Shown: one piece after another, positions 42,544 through 50,732 of the stretch
Numbering within the stretch: the first letter of the stretch is position 1
Layout of the letters: the number at the start of each line of letters is the position of its first letter
From: Spirillospora albida
GTDB lineage: Bacteria > Actinomycetota > Actinomycetes > Streptosporangiales > Streptosporangiaceae
Direction of reading: 5' to 3'
NCBI RefSeq assembly: GCF_000718255.1
Contig: NZ_JOFJ01000019.1
Coordinates: 62,001 to 126,000, forward strand
DNA: 64,000 nt
Made by a program: the position numbers and the translations under genes
The notes under the pieces: model-generated
Told to the model about the DNA's origin: nothing
Seen by the model: only the letters and a program-made list of their open reading frames with translations
Databases searched by the model: none

Positions 42544-42953
42544 GGGACCGGGGCTCCGTCTCCCTGTACGTCGTGCTGTTCACCCCCGCCGTCCTTCTCC
42601 TCGCGGGGCTCCTCGTGGACGGCGGCCTCGCGATCCACGCCCGGCAGCGCGCCGCCGACATGGCGGAGCAGGCCGCGCGCGCCGGAGCCAACGAGATCGA
42701 CACCGCCGCGCTGCGGGAGACCGGGAAGCCGGTCATCGACCCCGGCCGTGCCCGCGCCGCCGCCTGCGACCTCCTCAGCGCCTACGACGCGGACGTGACC
42801 GGCGCGAACTGCGACGCCACCGAGGAGGAGGTCGCGGTCACCGTCGAGATCACGGTGCGGCCGCAACTGCTCGGCATCATCCCCGGCTTCGGGGAGTTCA
42901 CGATGACCTCGTCCGCCACCGCCCACCCCGTGACCGGAGCAGACACCCCATGA
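42540..42953 (+). CDS. TadG-like pseudopilin / Rv3660c-type Tad protein
   Basis: A 137-residue protein: MRDRGSVSLYVVLFTPAVLLLAG forms a Tad-type leader and helix, but Tyr stands where the prepilin Glu+5 is expected. Cleavage might therefore differ from the other pilins. A coiled region ARQRAADMAEQAARAGANEID follows, which is typical of TadG/TadE-like proteins. Two Cys (near 76 and 90) could pair. It overlaps the previous stop by 4 bases. Confidence 0.83.
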   Translation: MRDRGSVSLYVVLFTPAVLLLAGLLVDGGLAIHARQRAADMAEQAARAGANEIDTAALRETGKPVIDPGRARAAACDLLSAYDADVTGANCDATEEEVAVTVEITVRPQLLGIIPGFGEFTMTSSATAHPVTGADTP

Positions 42954-43008
42954 CCGCCAGAAGATTCGCGTCTACGATGAATCGGGCTTCGCAACCTCTG
43001 GGGGAGCG

Positions 43009-46000
43009 ATGGTGACGCGGCAGGGACGGCGCACACCGGTCAAGGTGCGGGGCGGACGCCTCGGAAGCGGGCGGAGCCCCGGCGACGTCCTCGCCGGGGT
43101 GGGGGCGCTCGCGGCGCTCGCGGCCCTGCTCATCGGCGTCCCGTACGCGCTGCTCACGTTCTTCGGCTCACCGGTCCCGGACGCGCTGCCCGCCGCGTCC
43201 GACCTGACCCGGCGGATCGGGCCGGGCGCGCTGATGACGATCCTCGTCACGCTCGTCTGGCTGGCCTGGCTGCAGCTCGCCGCGTGCGTGGTCGTCGAGG
43301 TGTACGCGGGGATCCGCGGCGTCGGCGTCCCGGCGCGGGTGCCGCTCGCCGGGGGCACGCAGTCGCTCGTCCACCGGCTCGTCGTGGCGGCGCTGCTGCT
43401 GTTCACCGCCACGTCCGTGATCGTGCCCGCGCTGTCGGGCGGGCTCAGCCAGCAGCGGCCCGCCGCCGCGCAGCCCTACGGGCCGCCGCGGCCGCAGACC
43501 CAGGAGTACCAGCGGATCCCGGACGCGCCGGACCTGCACGCCGCCGCCGACCGGATCGCCACCGAGCTCACGGCGAACCCCACCGAGAAGGCCGCCACCA
43601 CCAAGATCTACAAGGTGCGGCCACCGGACGGGCGGCATCACGAGAGCCTCTGGGAGATCGCCGAGAAGTGCCTCGGCGAGGGCCGCCGCTACAAGGAGAT
43701 CTACTCGCTCAACAAGGGCCGCGTGCAGCCGGACGGGTCGAAGCTGCACATCGCGAGCCTGATCCGGCCGGGCTGGATCCTGGAGATGCCGGCGGACGCC
43801 AAGCACGCGAAGATCGTCCCGTCGGCGGACCTCGACGACTACTTCCGCTACGGCCACGCCGCCCCCGACCCGGATCCGGCGCCCGACCCGAAGCCGCGGA
43901 AGCCGGAACCGGAGAAGCCCGCACCCGCGAAACCGGAACCGGAGAAGCCCGCACCCGCGCAGAGCCCGGCGCCGCGGCCGTCCGCGGAGGAACCGACCGC
44001 GCCCGCGCAGAGCCCGGAACCGCGGCCGTCCACCGAGGCGCCGAGCACGCCCGCGCCTTCGGAGAACGCGCAGGCACAGCCGAAACCGCCCGCCGAGACG
44101 CCGCGTCCGGGCCACACCCTCCCCGGCCACGGCATGACCGGCAACGAGGCCGCCCTCGACGAGCGGATCGACCTCGACTGGTCGCACGGGCTCGCGGCCG
44201 CGTCGCTGCTCGCCGCCGGGCTGCTCAGCGCCCTCGGCCGCCGCCGCCGGGCCCAGATGTGGCACCGCGCGTTCGGGCACATGATCGTCCGGCCGGAGGG
44301 GGCCGCCGCGGCCACCGAGGCGGAGCTGCGGTTCGGCGCCGACGAGGACGCCGCGCAGCTCCTCGACCGCGGGCTCCGGCACCTGTCGAAGTCCCTCGCC
44401 GCGGGCGGGCGCGCCCTGCCCACCGTCTACGGGGTGCACCTCGGGCGCGGCAGCCTCGACCTGTGGATCGCGCCCGCCGACCAGAACCCGCCCGCGCCCT
44501 GGCAGGCGTTCGACGACGGCCAGGTCTGGCGGCTGCGCGCCGACGTGCTCGCCCGGCTGGAGTCGTCCGACCTCGGCGACGTCCTCGCGCCCTACCCCGG
44601 CCTGGTGTCGATCGGGACGAACGACAACGGCCGCATCCTCGTCGACCTGGAGGCGGCGCACGGGCTGATCGCGCTCCGCGGCCCCGAGGAGACCCGCCGC
44701 GCCGCGCTCGCCGCGCTCGCCCTCGAACTCGCGACGAACCGCTGGTCCGACCACATGCGGATCACGCTCGTCGGGTTCGGCGCCGAACTCGGCGAGGGCC
44801 TCGCGGAGATCGCGCCCGACCGCGTCCGGTCGGTGCCTGCGCTCGCGGACGCGCTGCCCGAGCTGGAGGCGCGCGGCGCGGAGGTGCGGCAGGCGCTCGC
44901 CGCGTCCGGTGTCGACTCGGTCCTCACCGGGCGGTGCAGGGGCGTGTTCGGCGAGGCGTGGATGCCGCACTACCTGATCATGGCCGACCGCCCGACCGAC
45001 GAGGAGGCCGACCGCCTGGTCGCGCTCGCCCGCACCGGAACCCGGATGGCGGCCGGATACATCGTCCCCGGTGACGTGCAGGGCGCCACCTGGACCTGGG
45101 ACGTCACCGCCGACGGCCGGCTGACCGCCGGGGTCCTCGGTTTCGAGGTCGACGCGCAGCTCGTCCCGGACGAGCGGTACCGGGGCGTGTTCGAGCTGTT
45201 CCGCACCGCCTCCCGCCTGGAGTCGGTGCCGCTGCCCGACCCGTCCTCGCCCGTGGAGCCGCCGACGGCGCAGCGGTCGTCCGCCGACATCCGGATCCTC
45301 GGCCCGATCGAGGTGGACGCGCCCGGCCCGATCGACGAGAGCCGTCGCGCCCTCTGCACCGAGGTCCTCGTCTACCTCGCCGCCCACCCGGAGGGCGTCC
45401 ACCCGACGGTGCTCGGCGGCGCGATCTGGCCGCGCGGCGTCACCGCGGGCGTCCGCGACGCGACCGTCGCGCGCGTCTCCGACTGGCTCGGCCGCGACAC
45501 CCGGGGCCGCCCCAACCTGTACTACGACGACCGGGGCCGCATCCGGCTCGGCTCCGAGGTCCGCGTCGACCTCGCCGTGTTCCGCTGGCTGGTGTGGCGG
45601 TCGGCGGCGGAACCCGCGTCCGAGATGGCGTACATGTCGTACGCGCTGGACCTCGTCCGCGGCCCGCTCCTCGCCGACCGCCCTCGCGGCCGCTACGGAT
45701 GGCTCGCGTCCCACACCCTGGAGTACGAGTCGACGGCCCGCGTCATCGACGTCGCACACTGCCTGGTCGTCCTGCGCCTGGACGAGGGCGACCCGCGCGG
45801 CGCGGTCGGCGCGGCCCGTGCCGGCCTGCGCCTGGCCCCGGAGGACGAGGGCCTCTGGCGGGACCTGCTCCGCGCGACCCACGCCACCGGCGACACGGCC
45901 CAGGTGCGGGTGGCGGTGGACGAACTGCGCAACCGCGTGGGCCGCGACCCGTACCTCGACCAGTTGCAGCCGGAGACGGAAGCCCTGGTGGAAGAACTGC

Positions 46001-46032
46001 TTCCCGACTGGACCCACGCGACGACCCGCTAG
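43009..46032 (+). CDS. LysM and BTAD domain membrane protein of the Tad operon
   Basis: A 1007-residue protein. Two or three membrane helices lie in the first 150 residues. A LysM-like domain at about 200-260 (YKVRPPDGRHHESLWEIAEK, LIRPGWILEMP) could bind peptidoglycan. A Pro/Glu/Ala-rich repeat region (about 285-370) and another helix (about 390-405) follow. The C-terminal 600 residues end in a winged helix (RILGPIEVDAPG, LGGAIWPRGVTAGVRDATVA) and a BTAD domain (to about 1000), the arrangement of AfsR-like regulators. It appears to link the cell wall to a cytoplasmic transcription domain. Such fusions accompany Tad loci in actinomycetes. The ATG follows GGGGGAGCG. Confidence 0.88.
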   Translation: MVTRQGRRTPVKVRGGRLGSGRSPGDVLAGVGALAALAALLIGVPYALLTFFGSPVPDALPAASDLTRRIGPGALMTILVTLVWLAWLQLAACVVVEVYAGIRGVGVPARVPLAGGTQSLVHRLVVAALLLFTATSVIVPALSGGLSQQRPAAAQPYGPPRPQTQEYQRIPDAPDLHAAADRIATELTANPTEKAATTKIYKVRPPDGRHHESLWEIAEKCLGEGRRYKEIYSLNKGRVQPDGSKLHIASLIRPGWILEMPADAKHAKIVPSADLDDYFRYGHAAPDPDPAPDPKPRKPEPEKPAPAKPEPEKPAPAQSPAPRPSAEEPTAPAQSPEPRPSTEAPSTPAPSENAQAQPKPPAETPRPGHTLPGHGMTGNEAALDERIDLDWSHGLAAASLLAAGLLSALGRRRRAQMWHRAFGHMIVRPEGAAAATEAELRFGADEDAAQLLDRGLRHLSKSLAAGGRALPTVYGVHLGRGSLDLWIAPADQNPPAPWQAFDDGQVWRLRADVLARLESSDLGDVLAPYPGLVSIGTNDNGRILVDLEAAHGLIALRGPEETRRAALAALALELATNRWSDHMRITLVGFGAELGEGLAEIAPDRVRSVPALADALPELEARGAEVRQALAASGVDSVLTGRCRGVFGEAWMPHYLIMADRPTDEEADRLVALARTGTRMAAGYIVPGDVQGATWTWDVTADGRLTAGVLGFEVDAQLVPDERYRGVFELFRTASRLESVPLPDPSSPVEPPTAQRSSADIRILGPIEVDAPGPIDESRRALCTEVLVYLAAHPEGVHPTVLGGAIWPRGVTAGVRDATVARVSDWLGRDTRGRPNLYYDDRGRIRLGSEVRVDLAVFRWLVWRSAAEPASEMAYMSYALDLVRGPLLADRPRGRYGWLASHTLEYESTARVIDVAHCLVVLRLDEGDPRGAVGAARAGLRLAPEDEGLWRDLLRATHATGDTAQVRVAVDELRNRVGRDPYLDQLQPETEALVEELLPDWTHATTR

Positions 46033-46063
46033 CGCTCCCGCCCGGTCCGGCGACCGGAAGGCC

Positions 46064-46101
46064 GCCCGGCGCCGCGCCGGGCACAGAGCCGCGCGGGCTC
46101 T
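46064..46101. terminator. Two hairpins between convergent genes
   Basis: GCCCGGCG (46064-46071) pairs with CGCCGGGC (46075-46082). AGAGCC (46085-46090) pairs with GGCTCT (46096-46101). They separate the end of the Tad operon from the convergent lipoprotein gene and likely act as a bidirectional terminator. Confidence 0.65.
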
Positions 46102-47345
46102 CAGCGGTACTGGCCGGTGCCGCCCAGGGAGCGGCGACCGGCTTGGGGGTGGACGCAGACGCCCGCGGGGCGTCCGCCGACCCAGATCCTGCGCTGGACG
46201 CGGCCGGTGCGCGTCGAGATCGCGTAGACGAGGCCGCGCGGGTCGGCGAGCCACAGCAGCCGCCCGTCCGGCGAGAAACCGCCCAGCACCGGAGCATCGC
46301 TCTCCCGGCCGCCCGGCGCCGCGCCGCCCGGCGCACCGCTGCCGGGTCCGGGCGCCGAGGCCGGGTCGCGGGGCCCCGAGGGAACGCGGCCGGGAGCCGG
46401 GGAGCGAGTGCGGCCGCCCGGAGCGGCGGCGGTGCGGCGGTCACCGGCCGGTGTCACGCCCGCCCGGGGCGGCGGGTCGAGCCGCCACCGGGCCGACGGG
46501 CGGCGGGTGCGGAGATCGATCGCCGTGACCGTGGAGCCGCCGGACACGAACAGGTGGCGCGCGTCCGGGGCGACCGCGAGGCTCCGCGCCGCCGGGGCTC
46601 GGACGAGACCGCGCTGCGTGAGCCGGTGCGCGTCCAGGACCCGGACCCCGCCGGCCCCCGGGTCGGCCACGTACAGGGTGGCGCCGTCGGGGGCGAGGCG
46701 CAGGTCGCCCGGCCGGGCGCGGCCGGGCAGGCGGGCCGCGCCGGTCGCCTTCCGGCGGGCGAGGTCGACCCGCACCAGACGCGCCGCCTGCGTGCAGGTG
46801 GCGATGAGGGACGTCCCGTCCGCGGAGAAGGCGGCGTGCCCCGGCGCGCACGGAAGCGGGACCGCCGCGCGGGGCGCCATCGTGCGCGGGTCGCGGAATT
46901 CGACGCGGCGGCCCGCGAGGACGAGTGCGTGGCGTCCGTCCGGGGTGAAGTAGAGGCCCGCGACGCCCTCCACCCGGACCGGCGCGCCGGGCGGCCGGAG
47001 CGGAACGAGAGCGCCGTGCCGCACCGCCCACAGGCCCCCCGGGTCCCACGCGGGCACGATGCCGGACGCGCCGCCCGGCAGCCGTCCGACGGCGCGTCCG
47101 GCCACGGGATCGATCATGTCGATCCCGCGCGCGTTCGCGACGTACAGCCGCTGCGGCGCCGGCCGCGGCGCGCGGGGTGTCGCCACCGGACGCGGACGCA
47201 CGTACGGCGCCGCGCCCCCGAGCGCCACCACGGGCGCGTCGGGCGGCCCCTCGCCGGGCCGGTGGAACGGCACGGGCGACGCGCAGCCGGTCAGGGCCAG
47301 CCCCAGCACCAGCGGAATCATGATCGGTTTGCGGTGAGATGCCAT
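46101..47345 (-). CDS. Lipoprotein with beta-propeller-like repeats
   Basis: A 414-residue lipoprotein with signal MIPLVLGLALTGC (lipidated Cys at about residue 21) and a Pro-rich linker. Repeats of the YVTN/NHL type follow: YVANARGIDMIDPVAGRAV, LYFTPDGRHALVLA, LRLAPDGATLYVADPGAGG, LAVAPDARHLFVSGGS, and a late GGFSPDGRLLWLADPRG. A Pro/Gly/Ala-rich insert (about 300-350) breaks the propeller. It would sit on the outer face of the membrane. It ends against the Tad operon hairpins; relation to the pilus is unknown. Confidence 0.85.
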   Translation of the reverse strand: MASHRKPIMIPLVLGLALTGCASPVPFHRPGEGPPDAPVVALGGAAPYVRPRPVATPRAPRPAPQRLYVANARGIDMIDPVAGRAVGRLPGGASGIVPAWDPGGLWAVRHGALVPLRPPGAPVRVEGVAGLYFTPDGRHALVLAGRRVEFRDPRTMAPRAAVPLPCAPGHAAFSADGTSLIATCTQAARLVRVDLARRKATGAARLPGRARPGDLRLAPDGATLYVADPGAGGVRVLDAHRLTQRGLVRAPAARSLAVAPDARHLFVSGGSTVTAIDLRTRRPSARWRLDPPPRAGVTPAGDRRTAAAPGGRTRSPAPGRVPSGPRDPASAPGPGSGAPGGAAPGGRESDAPVLGGFSPDGRLLWLADPRGLVYAISTRTGRVQRRIWVGGRPAGVCVHPQAGRRSLGGTGQYR

Positions 47346-47433
47346 CGTCCGATCCCCCCATCCCGGTCGGGGACCTTACCGGCCCGCCACTCCTTGTGTC
47401 CGGACAATCGCGAAACGTGTCCGCAATATGGGG

Positions 47434-47462
47434 TTGACGGCGAATGACCTCCTGGGTATATC
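47434..47462 (+). promoter_or_regulatory. Strong promoter of the ABC-F gene
   Basis: TTGACG (47434-47439) and TATATC (47457-47462) are exactly 17 bases apart, near-consensus for the housekeeping sigma factor. AATAT at 47425-47429 makes the region just upstream of the -35 AT-rich, which is also a feature of WhiB7-dependent promoters. The start would be near 47469, giving a leader of about 160 bases. Confidence 0.75.
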
Positions 47463-47480
47463 TGTGCACGTGGGAACTCT

Positions 47481-47513
47481 GTGATCGTCGTGACCGACGC
47501 GCCCGAGGCGTAG
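47481..47513 (+). promoter_or_regulatory. Ten-codon upstream ORF in the ABC-F leader
   Basis: GTG at 47481 opens a frame encoding MIVVTDAPEA and a TAG stop at 47511-47513. It starts about 12 bases after the predicted transcription start and ends inside a hairpin. Such short peptides precede ABC-F resistance genes in many Gram-positive bacteria and sense drug-stalled ribosomes. Confidence 0.6.
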
Positions 47514-47528
47514 AGCCGTAGCTCCGCC
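47507..47528 (+). promoter_or_regulatory. Hairpin at the end of the upstream ORF
   Basis: GGCG (47507-47510) and GAGC (47513-47516) pair with GCTC (47521-47524) and CGCC (47525-47528), with a two-base bulge and a CGTA loop. The TAG stop of the leader peptide is in the left arm, so a stalled ribosome would open it. A second stem (GCGCG/CGCGC, 47529-47542) and a third (GGTCC/GGAC, 47556-47573) follow; these could form alternative structures. Confidence 0.55.
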
Positions 47529-47632
47529 GCGCGTCGCCGCGCTCCCGCCCAGACCGGTCCTCTTCTGGACACCTCTGTCTCCGGTGCGCGGTTCCGCCTT
47601 CCCTGACCCGGCTCATATCCGGAGGTCGCCCC

Positions 47633-49267
47633 ATGCGCACCGCCCAATTCGTCCTGTCCGACGTCACCAAGCGCTACGACGACCATGTCGTCCTCGACCG
47701 CGTCTCGCTCACGATCAAGCCCGGTGAACGGGTCGGCGTGATCGGTGAGAACGGGGCCGGGAAGACGACCCTGCTGCGGCTCATCGCGGGACGGGAACAC
47801 CCCGACAACGGGGCCGTGCGCATCACGGCACCCGGCGGCGTCGGCTACCTGGCCCAGACGATCGACCTGCCGCCCTCCGCGACCGTCCAGGACGCGATCG
47901 ACCTCGCCCTCGCCGACCTCCGGGACCTGGAGGCCCGGATGCGCGCTGCCGAGGCCGGGCTGGACACAGCCGGACTCGCCGAGTACGCCGAGCTCGTCGC
48001 GGCGTTCGAGGCGCGGGACGGCTACGCGGCCGAGACCCGCGTCGAGATCGCGGCCCGTGCCCTCGGCGTCCCCGGCCTGGACCGCGCCCGGCCGCTCGGC
48101 ACGCTGTCCGGGGGCGAGCGGTCACGGCTGATGCTGGCCGCGACGCTCGCCGCGTCCCCCGAACTGCTCCTGCTGGACGAGCCCACCAACGATCTCGACG
48201 ACGACGCCGTCGCCTGGCTGGAGGAGCATCTGCGCCGCCACCGCGGAACCGTGGTCGCCGTGACGCACGACCGCGCGTTCCTCGACCGCGTGACGTCGAC
48301 GATCCTCGAGGTGGACGAGCGGGGCGTCCGCCGGTACGGCAACGGCTACAGCGGCTACCTGGCCGCCAAGGCGGCGGACCGGCGCCGCCGCCTGCACGAG
48401 TACGAGACCTGGCGGGAGGAGAAACGCAGGCAGGAGGCACTGGCCGACACGAACATCGACCGGCTCTCGGCGATTCCGCGCAAGGCCCCGAGCGCCTTCA
48501 GCGGCGCCGGCGCCTTCCGGGCCCGGTCCCGGGCGCACGGTGCGATGAGCCGGATCCGGAGCGCGCGGCAGCGGGTCCGGGAGCTGACCGACGACCCGGT
48601 GGCGCCGCCGCCGGACCCGCTGCGGTTCGCGACCACCCCGCCCGCCGCGTACGGCGCGTCCGGTCCGGTCGCCGAACTGGCGGGCGTCGACGTCCCGGAC
48701 CGGCTGCACGTCGACTCGCTGCGCATCGAACGGGGCCAGCGCGTGCTGGTCACCGGCCCGAACGGCGCGGGAAAGACGACGTTGATGCAGGTCCTGGCGG
48801 GGGAGCTGACTCCCGCCTCGGGCAGCGTTCAGCGCCACCCGAGGGTCGGCTACCTGCGCCAGGAAGAAGCGGAGGCCGTGGACGGGACGCTCCTGCGGGC
48901 ATTCGCGGAGGGGCGTCCGGGCGACCTGGAGGAGCACGCCGACGAGCTGCTCGCGCTGGGCCTGTTCCGGCCGTCCGACCTGCCCAAGCCCGTCCGCTCG
49001 CTGTCGGCCGGGCAGCGTCGCAGGCTGGAACTGGCGCGCCTGGTCACCGGACGCTCGGACCTGATCCTCCTGGACGAACCCACCAACCACCTCTCACCCC
49101 TGCTCGTGGACGAACTGGAGGAAGCCCTGACGGACTATCCCGGCGCGCTGGTCATTGTCACCCACGACCGCCGCATGCGGGCGTCGTTCACCGGACGGCA
49201 CCTGGAACTCGACCGTGGCCGCCTGACGGATGGACCATTCCGGTTCGTCACCCAAGGGGCGGGTTGA
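47633..49267 (+). CDS. ABC-F family ATPase, antibiotic-resistance (ribosome protection) type
   Basis: A 544-residue cytoplasmic protein with two ATPase domains and no membrane segments. First: Walker A GENGAGKTTLL, signature LSGGERSRLML, Walker B LLLLDEPTNDLD. Second: GPNGAGKTTLM, LSAGQRRRLEL, LILLDEPTNHLS. The interdomain linker (about residues 235-325) is basic, with RKAPSAFSGAGAFRARSRAH, in the position that reaches the peptidyl-transferase centre in ARE ABC-F proteins. It is not housekeeping EttA by length and linker. CGGAGG lies 8 bases before the ATG. The leader suggests induction by ribosome-targeting drugs such as macrolides or lincosamides. Its end overlaps the convergent gene by 20 bases. 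Confidence 0.92.
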   Translation: MRTAQFVLSDVTKRYDDHVVLDRVSLTIKPGERVGVIGENGAGKTTLLRLIAGREHPDNGAVRITAPGGVGYLAQTIDLPPSATVQDAIDLALADLRDLEARMRAAEAGLDTAGLAEYAELVAAFEARDGYAAETRVEIAARALGVPGLDRARPLGTLSGGERSRLMLAATLAASPELLLLDEPTNDLDDDAVAWLEEHLRRHRGTVVAVTHDRAFLDRVTSTILEVDERGVRRYGNGYSGYLAAKAADRRRRLHEYETWREEKRRQEALADTNIDRLSAIPRKAPSAFSGAGAFRARSRAHGAMSRIRSARQRVRELTDDPVAPPPDPLRFATTPPAAYGASGPVAELAGVDVPDRLHVDSLRIERGQRVLVTGPNGAGKTTLMQVLAGELTPASGSVQRHPRVGYLRQEEAEAVDGTLLRAFAEGRPGDLEEHADELLALGLFRPSDLPKPVRSLSAGQRRRLELARLVTGRSDLILLDEPTNHLSPLLVDELEEALTDYPGALVIVTHDRRMRASFTGRHLELDRGRLTDGPFRFVTQGAG

Positions 49268-50138
49268 ACCGGGACGGGACAGGGTCCGTCCAGCGCAGCG
49301 GGCTCGCCCCCGGGATCTCGACGACCTCGGAGACGCGGAACTCGACCATCCGCTCGGCCCCGGGCACGGCGTCCGCCCCGTCCCAGATCGTGCGGGCGGT
49401 GCCGGTGAGCTGCAGGACGGCCCCCGTCCGCCAGTCGGGGAACAGGAGCCCGGCCCGGGGCTCGACCTCCAGGTTCCCGAGCGTGTTGAACATGGCGTTG
49501 CCGACGTAGTCGGGCCAGCGCAGCAGGCCCGGCGACGCGACCTCGACGAAGCCGGGGGCGCCGCCGCGGTGGGAGGCGTCGGCGTTCCCGTCCCGGTCGG
49601 CGGTGGCGATGAAGAACGTGTCGGCACCGCCGACCAGCGTTCGCTGCCCGTCCGTCAGCGTCCTTGACCGTGTGGCCTCGCCGGGCGGGCCCGGCTCCCA
49701 CCGCGGCTCCCGCTTCTGGATGTACTTGGGGCAGTTGGCGTACACCTGGTCGAGCGCGACCCGCAGGCCGCCCCCGGCGGGGACGGCCCGTCCGTTCATC
49801 CGCATCCGGCGGTGCCGGGCCGGCTCGATGGCCAGCAGGCCGACCCTGCCGCCCGTGGCGAACCGAGGGGCCAGCGGGTCGCCCGGCACCGCCCGCGCGT
49901 CGATCACGACGGTTTCGGCGTCCTCGGCGCGGAGGAAGCCGGGCCGTCCGGTGAGCAGGGTCGCCCACATCCGCCCGTCGCCGTCGGCGGCGCCGAGCAC
50001 CGCCATCGGCTGCTGGGCCAGGAACCGCCGCGCCACCTCGGGGATCTCCGCGCGGACGGCGCGGCCGGAGAACGCGCCCTGGTCGAGCAGGCCGGCGCGC
50101 CGCTGGGCGGCCCGCTCACCCGCGTGGTAGACCGCCAC
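49248..50138 (-). CDS. Pyridoxamine 5'-phosphate oxidase family protein
   Basis: A 296-residue flavin-binding split-barrel protein with two related halves: LAQQPMAVLGAADGDGRMWATLL and, later, FFIATADRDGNADASHRGG. Such proteins use FMN or F420 and often reduce small molecules. CPKYIQKREP in the centre is a conserved signature of this subfamily. The GTG at 50138 has AAAGGAGG upstream and lies 13 bases after the VOC gene, forming an operon under the palindromic promoter at 50651-50697. Confidence 0.88.
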   Translation of the reverse strand: MAVYHAGERAAQRRAGLLDQGAFSGRAVRAEIPEVARRFLAQQPMAVLGAADGDGRMWATLLTGRPGFLRAEDAETVVIDARAVPGDPLAPRFATGGRVGLLAIEPARHRRMRMNGRAVPAGGGLRVALDQVYANCPKYIQKREPRWEPGPPGEATRSRTLTDGQRTLVGGADTFFIATADRDGNADASHRGGAPGFVEVASPGLLRWPDYVGNAMFNTLGNLEVEPRAGLLFPDWRTGAVLQLTGTARTIWDGADAVPGAERMVEFRVSEVVEIPGASPLRWTDPVPSRFNPPLG

Positions 50139-50151
50139 GGCGGCCTCCTTT

Positions 50152-50613
50152 CTAGAAGAAGCCGCAGGTCGGGGCGGTGCCGGACGGGGCGGGGGCGGTG
50201 TCGGCGCCGGCCGGCGCGTAGATCTCGAGGCGGATCCCGTCGGGGTCGGTGAAGAAGATCCCGCCGGACGACGCCCCCTCGCCGTGCGGGACGACACCGT
50301 CGTAGGCGAACGATGCCCCCAGCTCCCGCAGCAGGTTTTCGGCGGCCTCCACCTCCTCGATCGACTCGACCTGGAAGGACAGGTGGTGCAGACCGGCCGA
50401 GCGCGCCGGGAACGGACCGTCGCTCTGCTGCCACAGGGTGAGGACGAGGCGTCCGTCCCGGCCGAGGAACGCCCACCGGCGCCCGTCCTCGGCGCCTTCC
50501 GCCTGGATGTCGAAGCCGAAGACCCGCGTGTAGAAGGGCACCGACCGGCCCAGGTCGGTGACGTTCAGCCCGACATGCCCCGTCTTCAGTGCCTTGATGG
50601 CGACAGTTTCCAT
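50152..50613 (-). CDS. VOC-family (glyoxalase/dioxygenase-fold) protein
   Basis: A 153-residue two-module VOC protein. Likely metal ligands are His13 in TGHVGLNVTD, a His in the second module (LHHLSFQV) and the Glu of RLEIYAP. DLGRSVPFYTRVFGF is the classic first-helix motif. Members are lyases, dioxygenases or drug-binding resistance proteins. GAGGG precedes the ATG by 5 bases. It is the first gene of a two-gene unit with the oxidase; the operator covers its -10. Confidence 0.88.
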   Translation of the reverse strand: METVAIKALKTGHVGLNVTDLGRSVPFYTRVFGFDIQAEGAEDGRRWAFLGRDGRLVLTLWQQSDGPFPARSAGLHHLSFQVESIEEVEAAENLLRELGASFAYDGVVPHGEGASSGGIFFTDPDGIRLEIYAPAGADTAPAPSGTAPTCGFF

Positions 50614-50650
50614 GACATCCCTCGCAGACCCGGACGCACGTCCGAAGTAG

Positions 50651-50697
50651 CTCTAACCGTCTAATGAATAATAGACAGTTAGAGAGGCGAGCGTCAA
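50651..50697 (-). promoter_or_regulatory. Promoter overlapped by a 34-base palindrome
   Basis: On the minus strand, TTGACG (50692-50697) and TATTAT (50668-50673) are 18 bases apart and drive the VOC/oxidase pair. A palindrome with arms CTCTAAC-c-GTCTA (50651-50663) and TAGAC-a-GTTAGAG (50672-50684) is centred on the -10 and reaches the spacer. A protein bound there would block RNA polymerase. The adjacent CGNR regulator is the obvious candidate. Confidence 0.75.
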
Positions 50698-50732
50698 CCG
50701 GCAAAAGCGGGATAGCCGGATAGACTGGAGTC

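Noticed and set aside
43860..44110. Repeated PEKPAPA/AQSPEPRPS coding segments as a possible CRISPR-like or tandem-repeat array
   Set aside because: The repeats are in frame within the LysM-BTAD protein and encode a Pro-rich linker; spacing and unit sequence vary, with no spacers.
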